Below, one piece after another: positions 35,215-42,987 of a stretch of DNA of 64,000 bases (within the stretch, counting starts at the first letter, position 1; every line of letters begins with the position of its first letter). Under the pieces are notes generated by a model. That model did no database searches. It was not told the origin of the DNA and saw only the letters and a program-made list of their open reading frames with translations. The stretch covers positions 1 through 64,000 of the forward strand of contig NZ_LGUR01000240.1 of the NCBI RefSeq assembly GCF_001270495.1, in the 5' to 3' direction. A program made the position numbers and the translations under genes. The DNA comes from Streptomyces viridochromogenes (GTDB taxonomy: Bacteria > Actinomycetota > Actinomycetes > Streptomycetales > Streptomycetaceae).

Positions 35215-36186
35215 TTACTTGACGGCGATGGGATTCACCGGTGAGCCGACGGACCCGGTGATGGGCAGCGGCGCGGCGGTGAGCCAGAACTCGTACCGGC
35301 CGTCGGCGGCGCAATGTGCGGCGAGGGCGTCGAGGTCCCACATCTCACCGATGAGCAGACCGATGTGGGGGATGGCGACCTGGTGCAGCGGCTGGAAGGC
35401 GTGGTCGAACTCGTTGGGCCGCACCTCGAAGCCCCAGGTGTCGGTGGCGATCCCGGCGATCTCGCTCCGGTGGAGCCAGTCGGCCGTGCTGAAGCTCAGC
35501 CCCGGCGCCGGTCCGCCCGCGTAGTCGCCCCAGCCTTCGTGACGGGCGCGGGCCAGCCGCCCGGTGCGCACGAGGACCAGGTCGCCACGGCCGACGGTCA
35601 CGCCGTGCGAGGCGGCGGTGAGGGTCAGGTGCTCCTCTGTGATGGCGAAGCCGTCGGGCAGTTCGCCTTCCCGGCCGATGACCAGGCCCACGTCGAGGAG
35701 GACGCCCCGGCCGGCGACGTGCGGTGCCATGTGCTCGATGCCGGTGACCAGGTCGCCTTCGGAGGTGACGACCTTCTCCGCCGGGCGGCCGTTCCACGCC
35801 TTGCCGTGATCGAAGATGTGCCCGAGCCCGTCCCATTGGGTGGAGCACTGCAAGGGCATGGCGATCACGTCGTCGGCGCCACCGAAACCGTGCGGGAAGC
35901 CCTGGCCGCCCAGAGCGGCGTCGGTGCCGGTGGCGAGCATCGTGTGCACCGGGTTCGTGCGCCGCCGCCAGCCTTTCTGCGGGCCGTCCATGTCGAAGGC
36001 CTGTGACAAGGAGAAGCTGACGCCGTCGCGGATCAGGGCTGCGCCCTCGCGACGCTTGGCCTCGTCGAGGAAGTTGAGCGTGCCGAGCACGTCGTCCTCG
36101 CCCCAGCGGCCCCAGTTCGAGTACGCCTTCGAGGCCTCGGCTATCGCCGCCTCGGGATCCGTACGGTCGATACGGTCGGCGCTCAT
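35215..36186 (-). CDS. Cyclase family protein (kynurenine formamidase-like hydrolase)
   Basis: A 323-residue protein of the cyclase/KynB superfamily. The metal-site region reads TQWDGLGHIFDHGKAWNG, with the histidine and aspartate pattern of the family. A second histidine region is AITEEHLTLTAASHGV, and RPNEFDHAFQPLHQ lies near the end. Such proteins hydrolyse N-formylkynurenine, isatin or related amide and lactone bonds; here it could open a lactone or act on a formyl group. Its ATG overlaps the stop of the upstream FAH-fold gene (ATGA), so both are translationally coupled. A gap of 113 bp separates it from the monooxygenase gene. Confidence 0.9.
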   Translation of the reverse strand: MSADRIDRTDPEAAIAEASKAYSNWGRWGEDDVLGTLNFLDEAKRREGAALIRDGVSFSLSQAFDMDGPQKGWRRRTNPVHTMLATGTDAALGGQGFPHGFGGADDVIAMPLQCSTQWDGLGHIFDHGKAWNGRPAEKVVTSEGDLVTGIEHMAPHVAGRGVLLDVGLVIGREGELPDGFAITEEHLTLTAASHGVTVGRGDLVLVRTGRLARARHEGWGDYAGGPAPGLSFSTADWLHRSEIAGIATDTWGFEVRPNEFDHAFQPLHQVAIPHIGLLIGEMWDLDALAAHCAADGRYEFWLTAAPLPITGSVGSPVNPIAVK

Positions 36187-37187
36187 CGTGCCTTCTCCGC
36201 GACACAGCGGGTGCGCTGGGCGCCGAGCCCGGTGACCGAGCCGTCCATCACGTCACCGTCGCGCAGCAGCCGGCCCCAGTGGATGCCGTTGCCGGCCGGG
36301 CTGCCGGTCAGAACCAGGTCGCCGGGAAGTAGTTGGGCGGTCTGGGAGATGTACGAGACCAACCGTGCGACGCCGAAGATCATGTCCTTGGTGGACTCGT
36401 CCTGCATGGTCTCGCCGTTGAGTTTCAGGGTGACCTGTAGGTCGGAGGGGTCGGCGATGGAGTCGGCCGGGACGATCCACGGGCCGAGCGGGGTGAACCC
36501 GGGGGCGTTCTTGCTGCGCAGCCAGTCGGTGCCGATCGGGGGCATGTCCCGGCGGAAGACGCTCGCGCGGTCGGTCAGGTCATTGGCGATGGTGTAGCCC
36601 GCGACGTACTCCAGCGCCTCGTCCACGGTGACCCGGTAGGCGGGTCGGGAGATCACCGCGGCCACCTCCAGCTCCCAGTCGGGCTTCTCGGCCCAGGCGG
36701 GCAGTACCACGTCGTTGTAGGGACCGCTGATCGTGGTCGGCAGGCCGATGAAGACGTACGGGAGGTCCTCGGCGGCCCGCTTGTCCATGACCGCCGCGAC
36801 CTCGGCGCGGGCCTCCTCGACGGTGCCCGGGGCGTCCGGGGCACGGTGTGCGACCGCCAGGTCGATCACGTGCTGCCGGTAGTTGGCGCCGGACTGGAAG
36901 ATCTGCCGGGGCTCGACGGGCGCGTGCACCGTCATCTCCGCCAGCGGTCGCCAGTCGCGCGCCGGGGCCTCGGCGAGGGTGTGCAGCCGCGGCAGCTCCT
37001 CGTCCCAGCGCTCCAGGAGCGTGAGCGTGGTCAACGCGGGTTCGTCCAGTGCCGTGCGCAGGTCGAGCGCTCGGCCCTCCGGCGTCACGAGGCCCGGGAA
37101 CCTTCTCTCGCCCGGTGCCGAAAGGGTGCCGATGGCGAACGGTCCGGAGAAGGGGGTGAAGGGTGCCGACGTGGCTGCGGATGTCAC
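36183..37187 (-). CDS. Fumarylacetoacetate hydrolase family protein (first gene of the aromatic operon)
   Basis: The GTG at 37187 follows a GGAGG box and gives 334 residues. The FAH-fold core shows IFQSGANYRQHVIDLAV, ELEVAAVISRPAYRV, AGYTIANDLTDRASVFRRD and LTGSPAGNG. The segment ANDLTDR replaces the more usual NDVSAR. It is clearly different from the FAH-fold protein at the other end of the operon, so the two probably act on different intermediates. It is the first gene downstream of the LysR-controlled intergenic region at 37188-37316. Confidence 0.9.
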   Translation of the reverse strand: MTSAATSAPFTPFSGPFAIGTLSAPGERRFPGLVTPEGRALDLRTALDEPALTTLTLLERWDEELPRLHTLAEAPARDWRPLAEMTVHAPVEPRQIFQSGANYRQHVIDLAVAHRAPDAPGTVEEARAEVAAVMDKRAAEDLPYVFIGLPTTISGPYNDVVLPAWAEKPDWELEVAAVISRPAYRVTVDEALEYVAGYTIANDLTDRASVFRRDMPPIGTDWLRSKNAPGFTPLGPWIVPADSIADPSDLQVTLKLNGETMQDESTKDMIFGVARLVSYISQTAQLLPGDLVLTGSPAGNGIHWGRLLRDGDVMDGSVTGLGAQRTRCVAEKAR

Positions 37188-37230
37188 GGAGATTTCCTCC
37201 CGATTGCGGTGCCACTAATCTGGCCCAGTA

Positions 37231-37256
37231 GATTTCAATCAGGGAAATCGATTTCC
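37231..37256. promoter_or_regulatory. Triple GATTTC/GAAATC half-sites between the aromatic operon and lysR
   Basis: GATTTC at 37231-37236 is followed by the perfect 14-bp palindrome GGAAATCGATTTCC at 37243-37256. This gives three half-sites in 26 bp, of which the first two form an inverted repeat with a 7-bp spacer (GATTTC-N7-GAAATC). LysR-type regulators bind such T-N11-A-type inverted repeats in the divergent promoter region. The site lies 44-70 bp from the FAH gene start and about 60 bp from lysR. Confidence 0.7.
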
Positions 37257-37316
37257 TGTATATGAGAATCCAGCCGGTGAATACCGATGGGGCCGGCTCC
37301 GGAATTGGGATGCTTC

Positions 37317-38252
37317 GTGAACTTGGCCAGCCTGGACCTCAACCTCGTCGTTGCCCTGCGCGCCCTCCTGCAGGAGCGCAACGTCACCAGGGCCGGCCAG
37401 CGCATTGGGCTCAGTCAACCCGCGATGAGCGCGGCCCTGGCCCGGCTGCGCCGCCACTTCGACGACGACCTGCTCGCCCGGGTGGGCGGAGGGTACGAAC
37501 TGACCGCCCTGGGGCGGGCCCTCCTCGACCGGACCACCACCGCGTGCGACCTGCTGGAGCGCGTCTTCGCCAGTCAGGCCGAATTCGACCCCTCCTGCGA
37601 GGAACATGAGTTCACGCTGATCGCCTCGGACTACGCGGTTGCCGTCTTCGGCACCGAACTCGCCCGCACCATCCAAGCCGAGGCGCCGGGCATTCGGCTC
37701 AGGTTCAAACAGGTACCGAACGAAATCATCGACGACACCGGGGCGCTGCTCAGCACTGTGGACGGGCTACTGCTGCCCCACGGCATCATTCGCGGCTTCC
37801 CCATGGTCGAGCTCTACCAGGACAGCTGGGTCTTCCTCGTCGCGGACGACAACCCGGAGGTCGGCGAGCGGCTCACCCTCGACGACCTGGCCCGACTGCC
37901 GTGGGTGACGTACCAACGAGCCTACGATGCCCCCGCCGCCCGCCAGATCGCCATGCTCGGCATCGAGCCGCGCGTGGCGGTCTCCGTCGACGGTTTCCAG
38001 CTGATGCCACTCCTGGTCGCGGGCACCCGCCGGGTAGCTCTCCTTCAGAGGCGCCTCGCCGACGAGCTGGACGGACTCGCACACGTCCGCATCATGGACC
38101 CGCCCTATGACGCCGTGCCGATCCAGCAGGCCTTGTGGTGGCATCCGGTCCACATGCACGACGCGGCGCACATGTGGCTACGGGAGACGACGGCCCGGGT
38201 CGCCGAGGCCGTGGAGGCAGGGCGGCCCACGATCTCCAGTCCGCCGAGTTGA
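37317..38252 (+). CDS. LysR family transcriptional regulator of the aromatic operon
   Basis: The GTG at 37317 (GGGA box) gives 311 residues starting VNLASLDLNL, the standard LysR opening; an ATG at 37287 is the alternative. The HTH covers residues about 5-65 (NVTRAGQRIGLSQPAMSAAL then ARLRRHFDDDLLARV). The effector domain follows (EFTLIASDYAVAVFG and later LPWVTYQRAYDAPAARQ). The sequence is of the NodD/PcpR-like group that senses aromatic compounds. It is divergent from the six-gene aromatic operon with inverted GAAATC repeats between them, so it most probably activates that operon in response to a pathway compound. Confidence 0.93.
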   Translation: MNLASLDLNLVVALRALLQERNVTRAGQRIGLSQPAMSAALARLRRHFDDDLLARVGGGYELTALGRALLDRTTTACDLLERVFASQAEFDPSCEEHEFTLIASDYAVAVFGTELARTIQAEAPGIRLRFKQVPNEIIDDTGALLSTVDGLLLPHGIIRGFPMVELYQDSWVFLVADDNPEVGERLTLDDLARLPWVTYQRAYDAPAARQIAMLGIEPRVAVSVDGFQLMPLLVAGTRRVALLQRRLADELDGLAHVRIMDPPYDAVPIQQALWWHPVHMHDAAHMWLRETTARVAEAVEAGRPTISSPPS

Positions 38253-38504
38253 GGATGGGGTGGGCCTTGCGAGGGCGAAGACGCTGCCGCGCTCCGGCCC
38301 TGCCCTCCCGCCGCGGTGAGGGTACCCACGTCGGGTAGGCGGGCGAGCTGGACGGCCATCTACCCTGCGTAGCCGGTGGCACCAAGGGACAAGCACGTCT
38401 TCGCCAGGCCTTGAAGGAGGGCGCGGTGGATGAGAGCGAGCCATGCGGACACGGCCGGGTTCATCGCGGCGGCCACGGTGACGTCGCCGCCGCCGCGCGT
38501 CCGC

Positions 38505-38780
38505 CCAGCACGGCGTCCTCGGCGTGATCAGCCACCTCGACAAGCCCACGCTGGCCTACCGCGACGACCCGGGATCCATTCCGGGCCGGCGGCTGCGCGT
38601 CTTCCAGGACGACGCCGTCCGGTTCTTCGGCCAGCCCGGTCGCCGTTGTGGTGGCGACCACGCTGGAGGCCGCGCAGCACGCCGCCGACCTGGTCGAGGC
38701 TCCTACGACGTCGAGCAGCCGTCGACCGACCTTACCCGCAGCCCGGCCGTGGACGGGCCCGCGGACGTCCGGCTGGATGA
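38505..38780 (+). pseudogene. Fragment of a xanthine dehydrogenase molybdenum subunit
   Basis: Two plus-strand frames in sequence carry GVLGVISHLDKPTLAY and RRLRVFQDDAVRFFGQP, then, after a frameshift near 38640, VVATTLEAAQHAADLVE. This is the 'ald_xan_dh_C'-type region near the N-terminus of xanthine/aldehyde dehydrogenase large subunits. It covers only about 85 of some 700 residues, so the gene is a relic. The 38253-38504 stretch before it holds no clear gene. Confidence 0.65.
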
Positions 38781-38818
38781 CCTACCGGCTCTCGCGCAAC
38801 CCCCCCCGGGCGCGGCCG

Positions 38819-40372
38819 TCAGCGCCGGGTGAGGGTGGACGGCGCCCCGGCGGACTGGTCACCTTCGACGCTCAGGTCCAGGGTGTCTCGGCCGGTCATC
38901 GTGACGACGTAGATACTGCCGTTGGGGCAGCCGACCTCGGCCCCCTGATCGGTGGGGTGGCTGCTGATCGCCTTGAGGACCATCGACGCCTCGCGTATCT
39001 CCTGCAGTCGCAGGGTCTCGGTGCATCCCAGCTCACGCTTGGTGTTCACTTCGGTCACGCTGCTGACCTGCTTGCCCACCAGCTCACCTCGTTGTGCCGG
39101 GTGGAGAGTCAAAGTGACGGTGAACCGGTTGGTGCGGGGCTCAGTGAAGCCGTCAGCAGTGGGATCGCCCGGCCCGGTGCCGACCCATGTACCTGCCCAG
39201 GCATCGGGAAGCGATGTGGCAGTGGATGACGGCGAAGGCGTCCCGTCGGAGGCGTCAGCGTCGGAGAAATGCCGCACGAGGAACGTGCCCGTCACGGCCA
39301 TCAAGGCCGCGGCCGTGGTCCCGGCGACCGCCCTGCCGGTGCGGCCGGACACCCTCCGTCGCACGGCGCCGACAGTCGGCAGGACGGCGGTCTTTGCGTC
39401 GGCGGAAGGGGGGCCGTCCTCGGGCTCACGTGACACAGCCGCCACGGACGGTGGTTGCACTGTTGGGGAGATCAACGCGTGCGCCTCGTCCTCCCGCGCG
39501 GAGAGATCCTTCTCCAGCGCCTCGGGCAGCACCTGCGGCCAGGTACCGCACCGGCCGCCCAAACGTTCCAGCAGCACGCTGACGGTGCCGGGCGTGGCCC
39601 GCTGCTCGGGGTCCTTGGTCAGACAGGACCGCAGGAGCGGGACCAGGGCTGCCGGAACGCCGTCGAGGTTCGGCTCCTGATGCACGATGCGGTAGAGCAG
39701 CACCGCGGGCGAGAACTCGTCGTTCGGGTTGGAAAACGGGCCCCGTCCGGTCGCCGCGTACGCCAGTACCGCAGCCAGCGAGAAGACATCACCCGGTGCA
39801 CCGGATTCCCCGGCACTCACCTGCTCCGGCGCCAGATAGCCGGGAGTCCCGATCACACCGCCGATCCTCGTGTGACGCGAGTCCTCCCCCGCGCGCGCGA
39901 TCCCGAAATCGATGAGCAGAGGACTACGGCGGCCCAACAGCACATTGGACGGCTTGACATCCCGGTGGGCCAGCCCCGCCCCGTGTACCGCTGCCAACGC
40001 CCCGAAAAGCTCGACCGCCAGTGCCAGGACGCACTGCTCGGACAGCGGGCCGTACTGCCGCACCCACTCCGCCAGGGTCGGCGCTGCCACGTACTCGGTG
40101 GCGAGCCACTGCGGCCGCTGCCCCATCGGGCTGTAGTCCACCACCGCAGGCGTCCAGGGCGAGCGCACCCGGTCGCTGTTGCGGATTTCCCGCGCGAACC
40201 GCTCCTCGAACCCCGGCTCCCGTCCGAACTCGGCACGCACGGTCTTGAGCGCCAGCGGACGCCCCGACACCGTCCGGGACAGATACACCCGCCCCATTCC
40301 ACCCTCACCGAGCCGTGCCAGCAGTGGATAACCACCGACAGCCTCCGGATCCGACCGGTCCAGCAACTCCAC
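38819..40372 (-). CDS. Membrane Ser/Thr protein kinase with extracytoplasmic C-terminal domain
   Basis: From the GTG at 40372, preceded by a GAGGG stretch, the protein has 517 residues; ATG codons about 25-30 residues upstream are alternatives. The Hanks-type kinase domain (residues about 12-275) has LGEGGMGRVYLS, the ATP-binding lysine in LALKTVR, HRDVKPSN, LIDFGIAR and YLAPEQ. A linker rich in Pro/Ser/Ala leads to one membrane helix (VAGTTAAALMAVTGTFLV) near residue 375. The last 120 residues are outside the cell and carry a WAGTWVGTGPGD motif and two cysteines. No sensor family such as PASTA is recognisable, so the signal is unknown. No co-transcribed phosphatase is present. Confidence 0.92.
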   Translation of the reverse strand: MELLDRSDPEAVGGYPLLARLGEGGMGRVYLSRTVSGRPLALKTVRAEFGREPGFEERFAREIRNSDRVRSPWTPAVVDYSPMGQRPQWLATEYVAAPTLAEWVRQYGPLSEQCVLALAVELFGALAAVHGAGLAHRDVKPSNVLLGRRSPLLIDFGIARAGEDSRHTRIGGVIGTPGYLAPEQVSAGESGAPGDVFSLAAVLAYAATGRGPFSNPNDEFSPAVLLYRIVHQEPNLDGVPAALVPLLRSCLTKDPEQRATPGTVSVLLERLGGRCGTWPQVLPEALEKDLSAREDEAHALISPTVQPPSVAAVSREPEDGPPSADAKTAVLPTVGAVRRRVSGRTGRAVAGTTAAALMAVTGTFLVRHFSDADASDGTPSPSSTATSLPDAWAGTWVGTGPGDPTADGFTEPRTNRFTVTLTLHPAQRGELVGKQVSSVTEVNTKRELGCTETLRLQEIREASMVLKAISSHPTDQGAEVGCPNGSIYVVTMTGRDTLDLSVEGDQSAGAPSTLTRR

Positions 40373-40688
40373 GCCCCGCCGCCCTCTCAGATTTGCACTG
40401 CCGACCAGGTTCAGCTCCCGGACCAGCACAATCAAGCGCCGCATCCGTAGCATCGGCACCAAGCATCACCTGTCACACCCGCCATACACCATTCTCAGCC
40501 ACAACGCCCGGCAGCCCGTCACCGGCCGAGAGGGCACGTGGGCGGTCGGGAGGGTAGGCCCTCGGCACCGTTCCGGGTAGGCGGTCTTCCAGCGGATGTG
40601 CCGGAAGCCACGGCGGACGCGGGCAGGGGCGAGTCCGCGCGGGAATTGGCCTTCAGTCCGGCGTGAGGGTGACGGGCACGATCCATGC

Positions 40689-40836
40689 CTTTCCGCTCGG
40701 GCTGTGCAGCTGATGTCGGAGGAGGGGTACGCCGTGGTCACGATCCGCAAGGCCACCGCCCGCGCGGACGCCGATCCGGCGCTTGTCTCCTATTACGGCA
40801 CCATCGGCGACCTGTTCTGGGCCCTTTGCAGGCGTG
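40689..40836 (+). pseudogene. Fragment of a TetR-type HTH
   Basis: The plus-strand frame reads ARAVQLMSEEGYAVVTIRKA followed by ARADADPALVSYYGTIGDLF, which fits the DNA-binding domain of a TetR/AcrR regulator of about 50 residues. There is no proper start before it, and after WALCRRG the frame loses TetR character. It is a relic. It is the first of several fragments in the otherwise empty 40.4-41.7 kb stretch. Confidence 0.55.
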
Positions 40837-41114
40837 GGTGCGGAGGCGGACCCACGACGTCCGGAAGAGCTCCGGCCGGTGCGTGCCCTGGGGGGAACCG
40901 AGCAGTGGACCGCACGGCTCTGCGCTCACGATCGAGTTCATCGCTGCTCGCCGACCACAGACCTGCGGTGCCCGCGGGTCGCCCCTCGGCGAGGCCTCCT
41001 CACCCGCCGCGCTGACCGTCCTGATCAGCGGATCCGGTTGAGTCGGAACACCTGATCGGTTCCGACGTACACCGTCGGGCCGGTCTCATGCCGTGCGTCC
41101 CGGACGCTGGACGA

Positions 41115-41254
41115 ACCGGCGAAGGCCAACTGGCGATCGCCTCCAGCGCCGCGGAGGTCAACGGCGGGCGTCTGGAGCTCGACACCCGCCGGGCGAGGGC
41201 TGCACCTTCCGCCTGCTCCTGCCCGCAGCCGACTCCGGTCAGGAACCCCGCTGA
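41115..41254 (+). pseudogene. C-terminal fragment of a sensor histidine kinase
   Basis: A plus-strand frame carries QLAIASSAAEVNGGRLELDT, and after a one-base shift the next frame continues with PGEGCTFRLLLPA and DSGQEPR to a stop at 41252-41254. Together they match the G2-box end of a HATPase_c domain (usual form GLGLAIV..IV.AHGGR.EL.T.PGEG..F...LP). Only about 45 residues remain. The 41255-41730 stretch is of lower GC and contains no gene I can identify. Confidence 0.6.
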
Positions 41255-41732
41255 TTTGACGTCCCTGGCCGGCGCAGTCCGCCCGACGCATCCTGTGGAG
41301 CGGATGGCAGACTCCCGTGCCTTGGACATTCCCGAGGAGAGCTCCTGCAGAGCGATCACTTCGATGCCGGGCTTGTTCCGCAGACACTGTGTCCCGCGCA
41401 GGTCGTGTCTCGTTCCGGCGGAACCATGTCGAGTGGTGTGTCTCCGTGATCCAGCAGACGGTGTCGCGTTGAGACTCGATTGTCGAGCCGTAAGCCTGTC
41501 CCTTTCCCGCGCGGGTCTGACCGATGTAGCGCAGCGGCTGGTCATGGTCGAGGAGTGGCATGGTCGTGCTATCACCTGATCGGGTATGTCTCGCAGCGGG
41601 TCGGTGAACGGCCAGATGCCCGGAGGCGGACGGGAATTCCTGCACGGACCGCATGTTTTCGCCTCTCCAGGAGAGCTACTTCGTCTTCGCGTATGCCCTG
41701 CGAGGGTCACGAAGCGACCTATTCTTCGCGCG

Positions 41733-42965
41733 ATGAACCATTCAGCTCATGTCGCTGCGCCCTTTCCTCCCGTCGCTGTCATCGGCGCTGGCCCCAACGG
41801 CCTGGCAACAGCAGCGATGTTGCGCCGTGCGGCCGTGCCCGTGACGGTGTTGGAACGCGCCGAGCGTGTGGGGGCGAGCTGGGCAGGCCGCTACGACCAT
41901 CTGCAGTTACACACGACCCGCAGGTCTTCTCACCTGCCCGGGCTGCGTCTGCCCCGGCAGTGCGGGGCGTGGGTGGGGCGCGACGATTTCCTGCGCTACT
42001 TGGAGCACTACCGCGCCCATCACGGACTCGACGTGCGTCTGAACACCACGGTGGACCTCATCGAACCCCACGATGGCGGTCGGAACGCCCCGTGGCGGGT
42101 CCACACCTCGGACGGCACGCTCACGGCGTGTGCCGTGGTGGTGGCCACGGGGCGGTGCCATACGCCGTACGTGCCGCCATGGCCCGGCCGTGAGGGGTTC
42201 TCGGGGGCGCTGCTGCACGCCGCCGATTACCGCAATCCTGTTCCCTATCAGGGACGCACGGTGCTGGTGGTGGGTGCGGGGAACAGCGGCACCGAGATCG
42301 CGGCTGTACTGAGCGAGCACGGCGCGCGCCGGGTGTGGCTCTCGCTGCGGACGCCGCCGAACATCCTGCCGCGCAGCTTCAGCCGCGGGCAGGTGGCCGG
42401 GCGGCTGACGGAATTCCTGCCCATGGCGTGGCGTGACCGCTCGTCCTTGCTGACGCAGCGCTGTGCTGTACCGGATCTGACGTCCTTTGGCGTTCCCCTC
42501 CCTCGCACCGGCGCGTACAGCCGGAACGAGGCCGAGGGGGTCAACCCGGTACTGGACCACGGATTCGTCGCGGCCGTACGGTCGGGCCGGGTGCGGCCGG
42601 TCGCCGCAGTCGAGGGCTTCGAGGAGGCGCACGTCGTCCTGGCCGACGGCACCCGGCTGAGCCCCGACGTCGTGATCGCCGCCACCGGCTACCGCCCCCG
42701 TCTGGAGAGCCTGCTCGCCGTTCCCTCCGTCCTCGACGACGCTGGGTACCCTGTCGTGCGCGGGCCTCGAACGTGCGCAACAGCGCCCCATCTCTACTTC
42801 ACCGGTTTCACCAATCCGTTGAGCGGAGCGCTGTATCAGGCCGGCGTCGAGGCGCGGGGGATCGCCCGCGCTGTGGCCCGGGGGGCCGCCTACGGTTCGG
42901 TTCCCTCGCCCCGCCGCCCGGAGCGCACGCCCGGACGGAAGACGGACGAGAGCACCCACCGGTGA
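41733..42965 (+). CDS. Flavin-containing monooxygenase (FAD/NADPH)
   Basis: A 410-residue two-dinucleotide-fold flavoprotein starts at the ATG at 41733. The FAD motif is VAVIGAGPNGLATAA near residue 15, and the NADPH motif is VLVVGAGNSGTEIAA near residue 175. LERAERVGASWAGRYDHLQL is typical of the flavin-containing/Baeyer-Villiger monooxygenase superfamily, as is the ATG-type segment VVVATGRCHTPY between the two folds. It oxidises an unknown small substrate with O2. The MMPL exporter gene starts 22 bp downstream, so the two are probably one operon in which an oxidised product may be exported. Confidence 0.9.
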   Translation: MNHSAHVAAPFPPVAVIGAGPNGLATAAMLRRAAVPVTVLERAERVGASWAGRYDHLQLHTTRRSSHLPGLRLPRQCGAWVGRDDFLRYLEHYRAHHGLDVRLNTTVDLIEPHDGGRNAPWRVHTSDGTLTACAVVVATGRCHTPYVPPWPGREGFSGALLHAADYRNPVPYQGRTVLVVGAGNSGTEIAAVLSEHGARRVWLSLRTPPNILPRSFSRGQVAGRLTEFLPMAWRDRSSLLTQRCAVPDLTSFGVPLPRTGAYSRNEAEGVNPVLDHGFVAAVRSGRVRPVAAVEGFEEAHVVLADGTRLSPDVVIAATGYRPRLESLLAVPSVLDDAGYPVVRGPRTCATAPHLYFTGFTNPLSGALYQAGVEARGIARAVARGAAYGSVPSPRRPERTPGRKTDESTHR

Positions 42966-42987
42966 CGGCGATCCACCGGACGGCACC

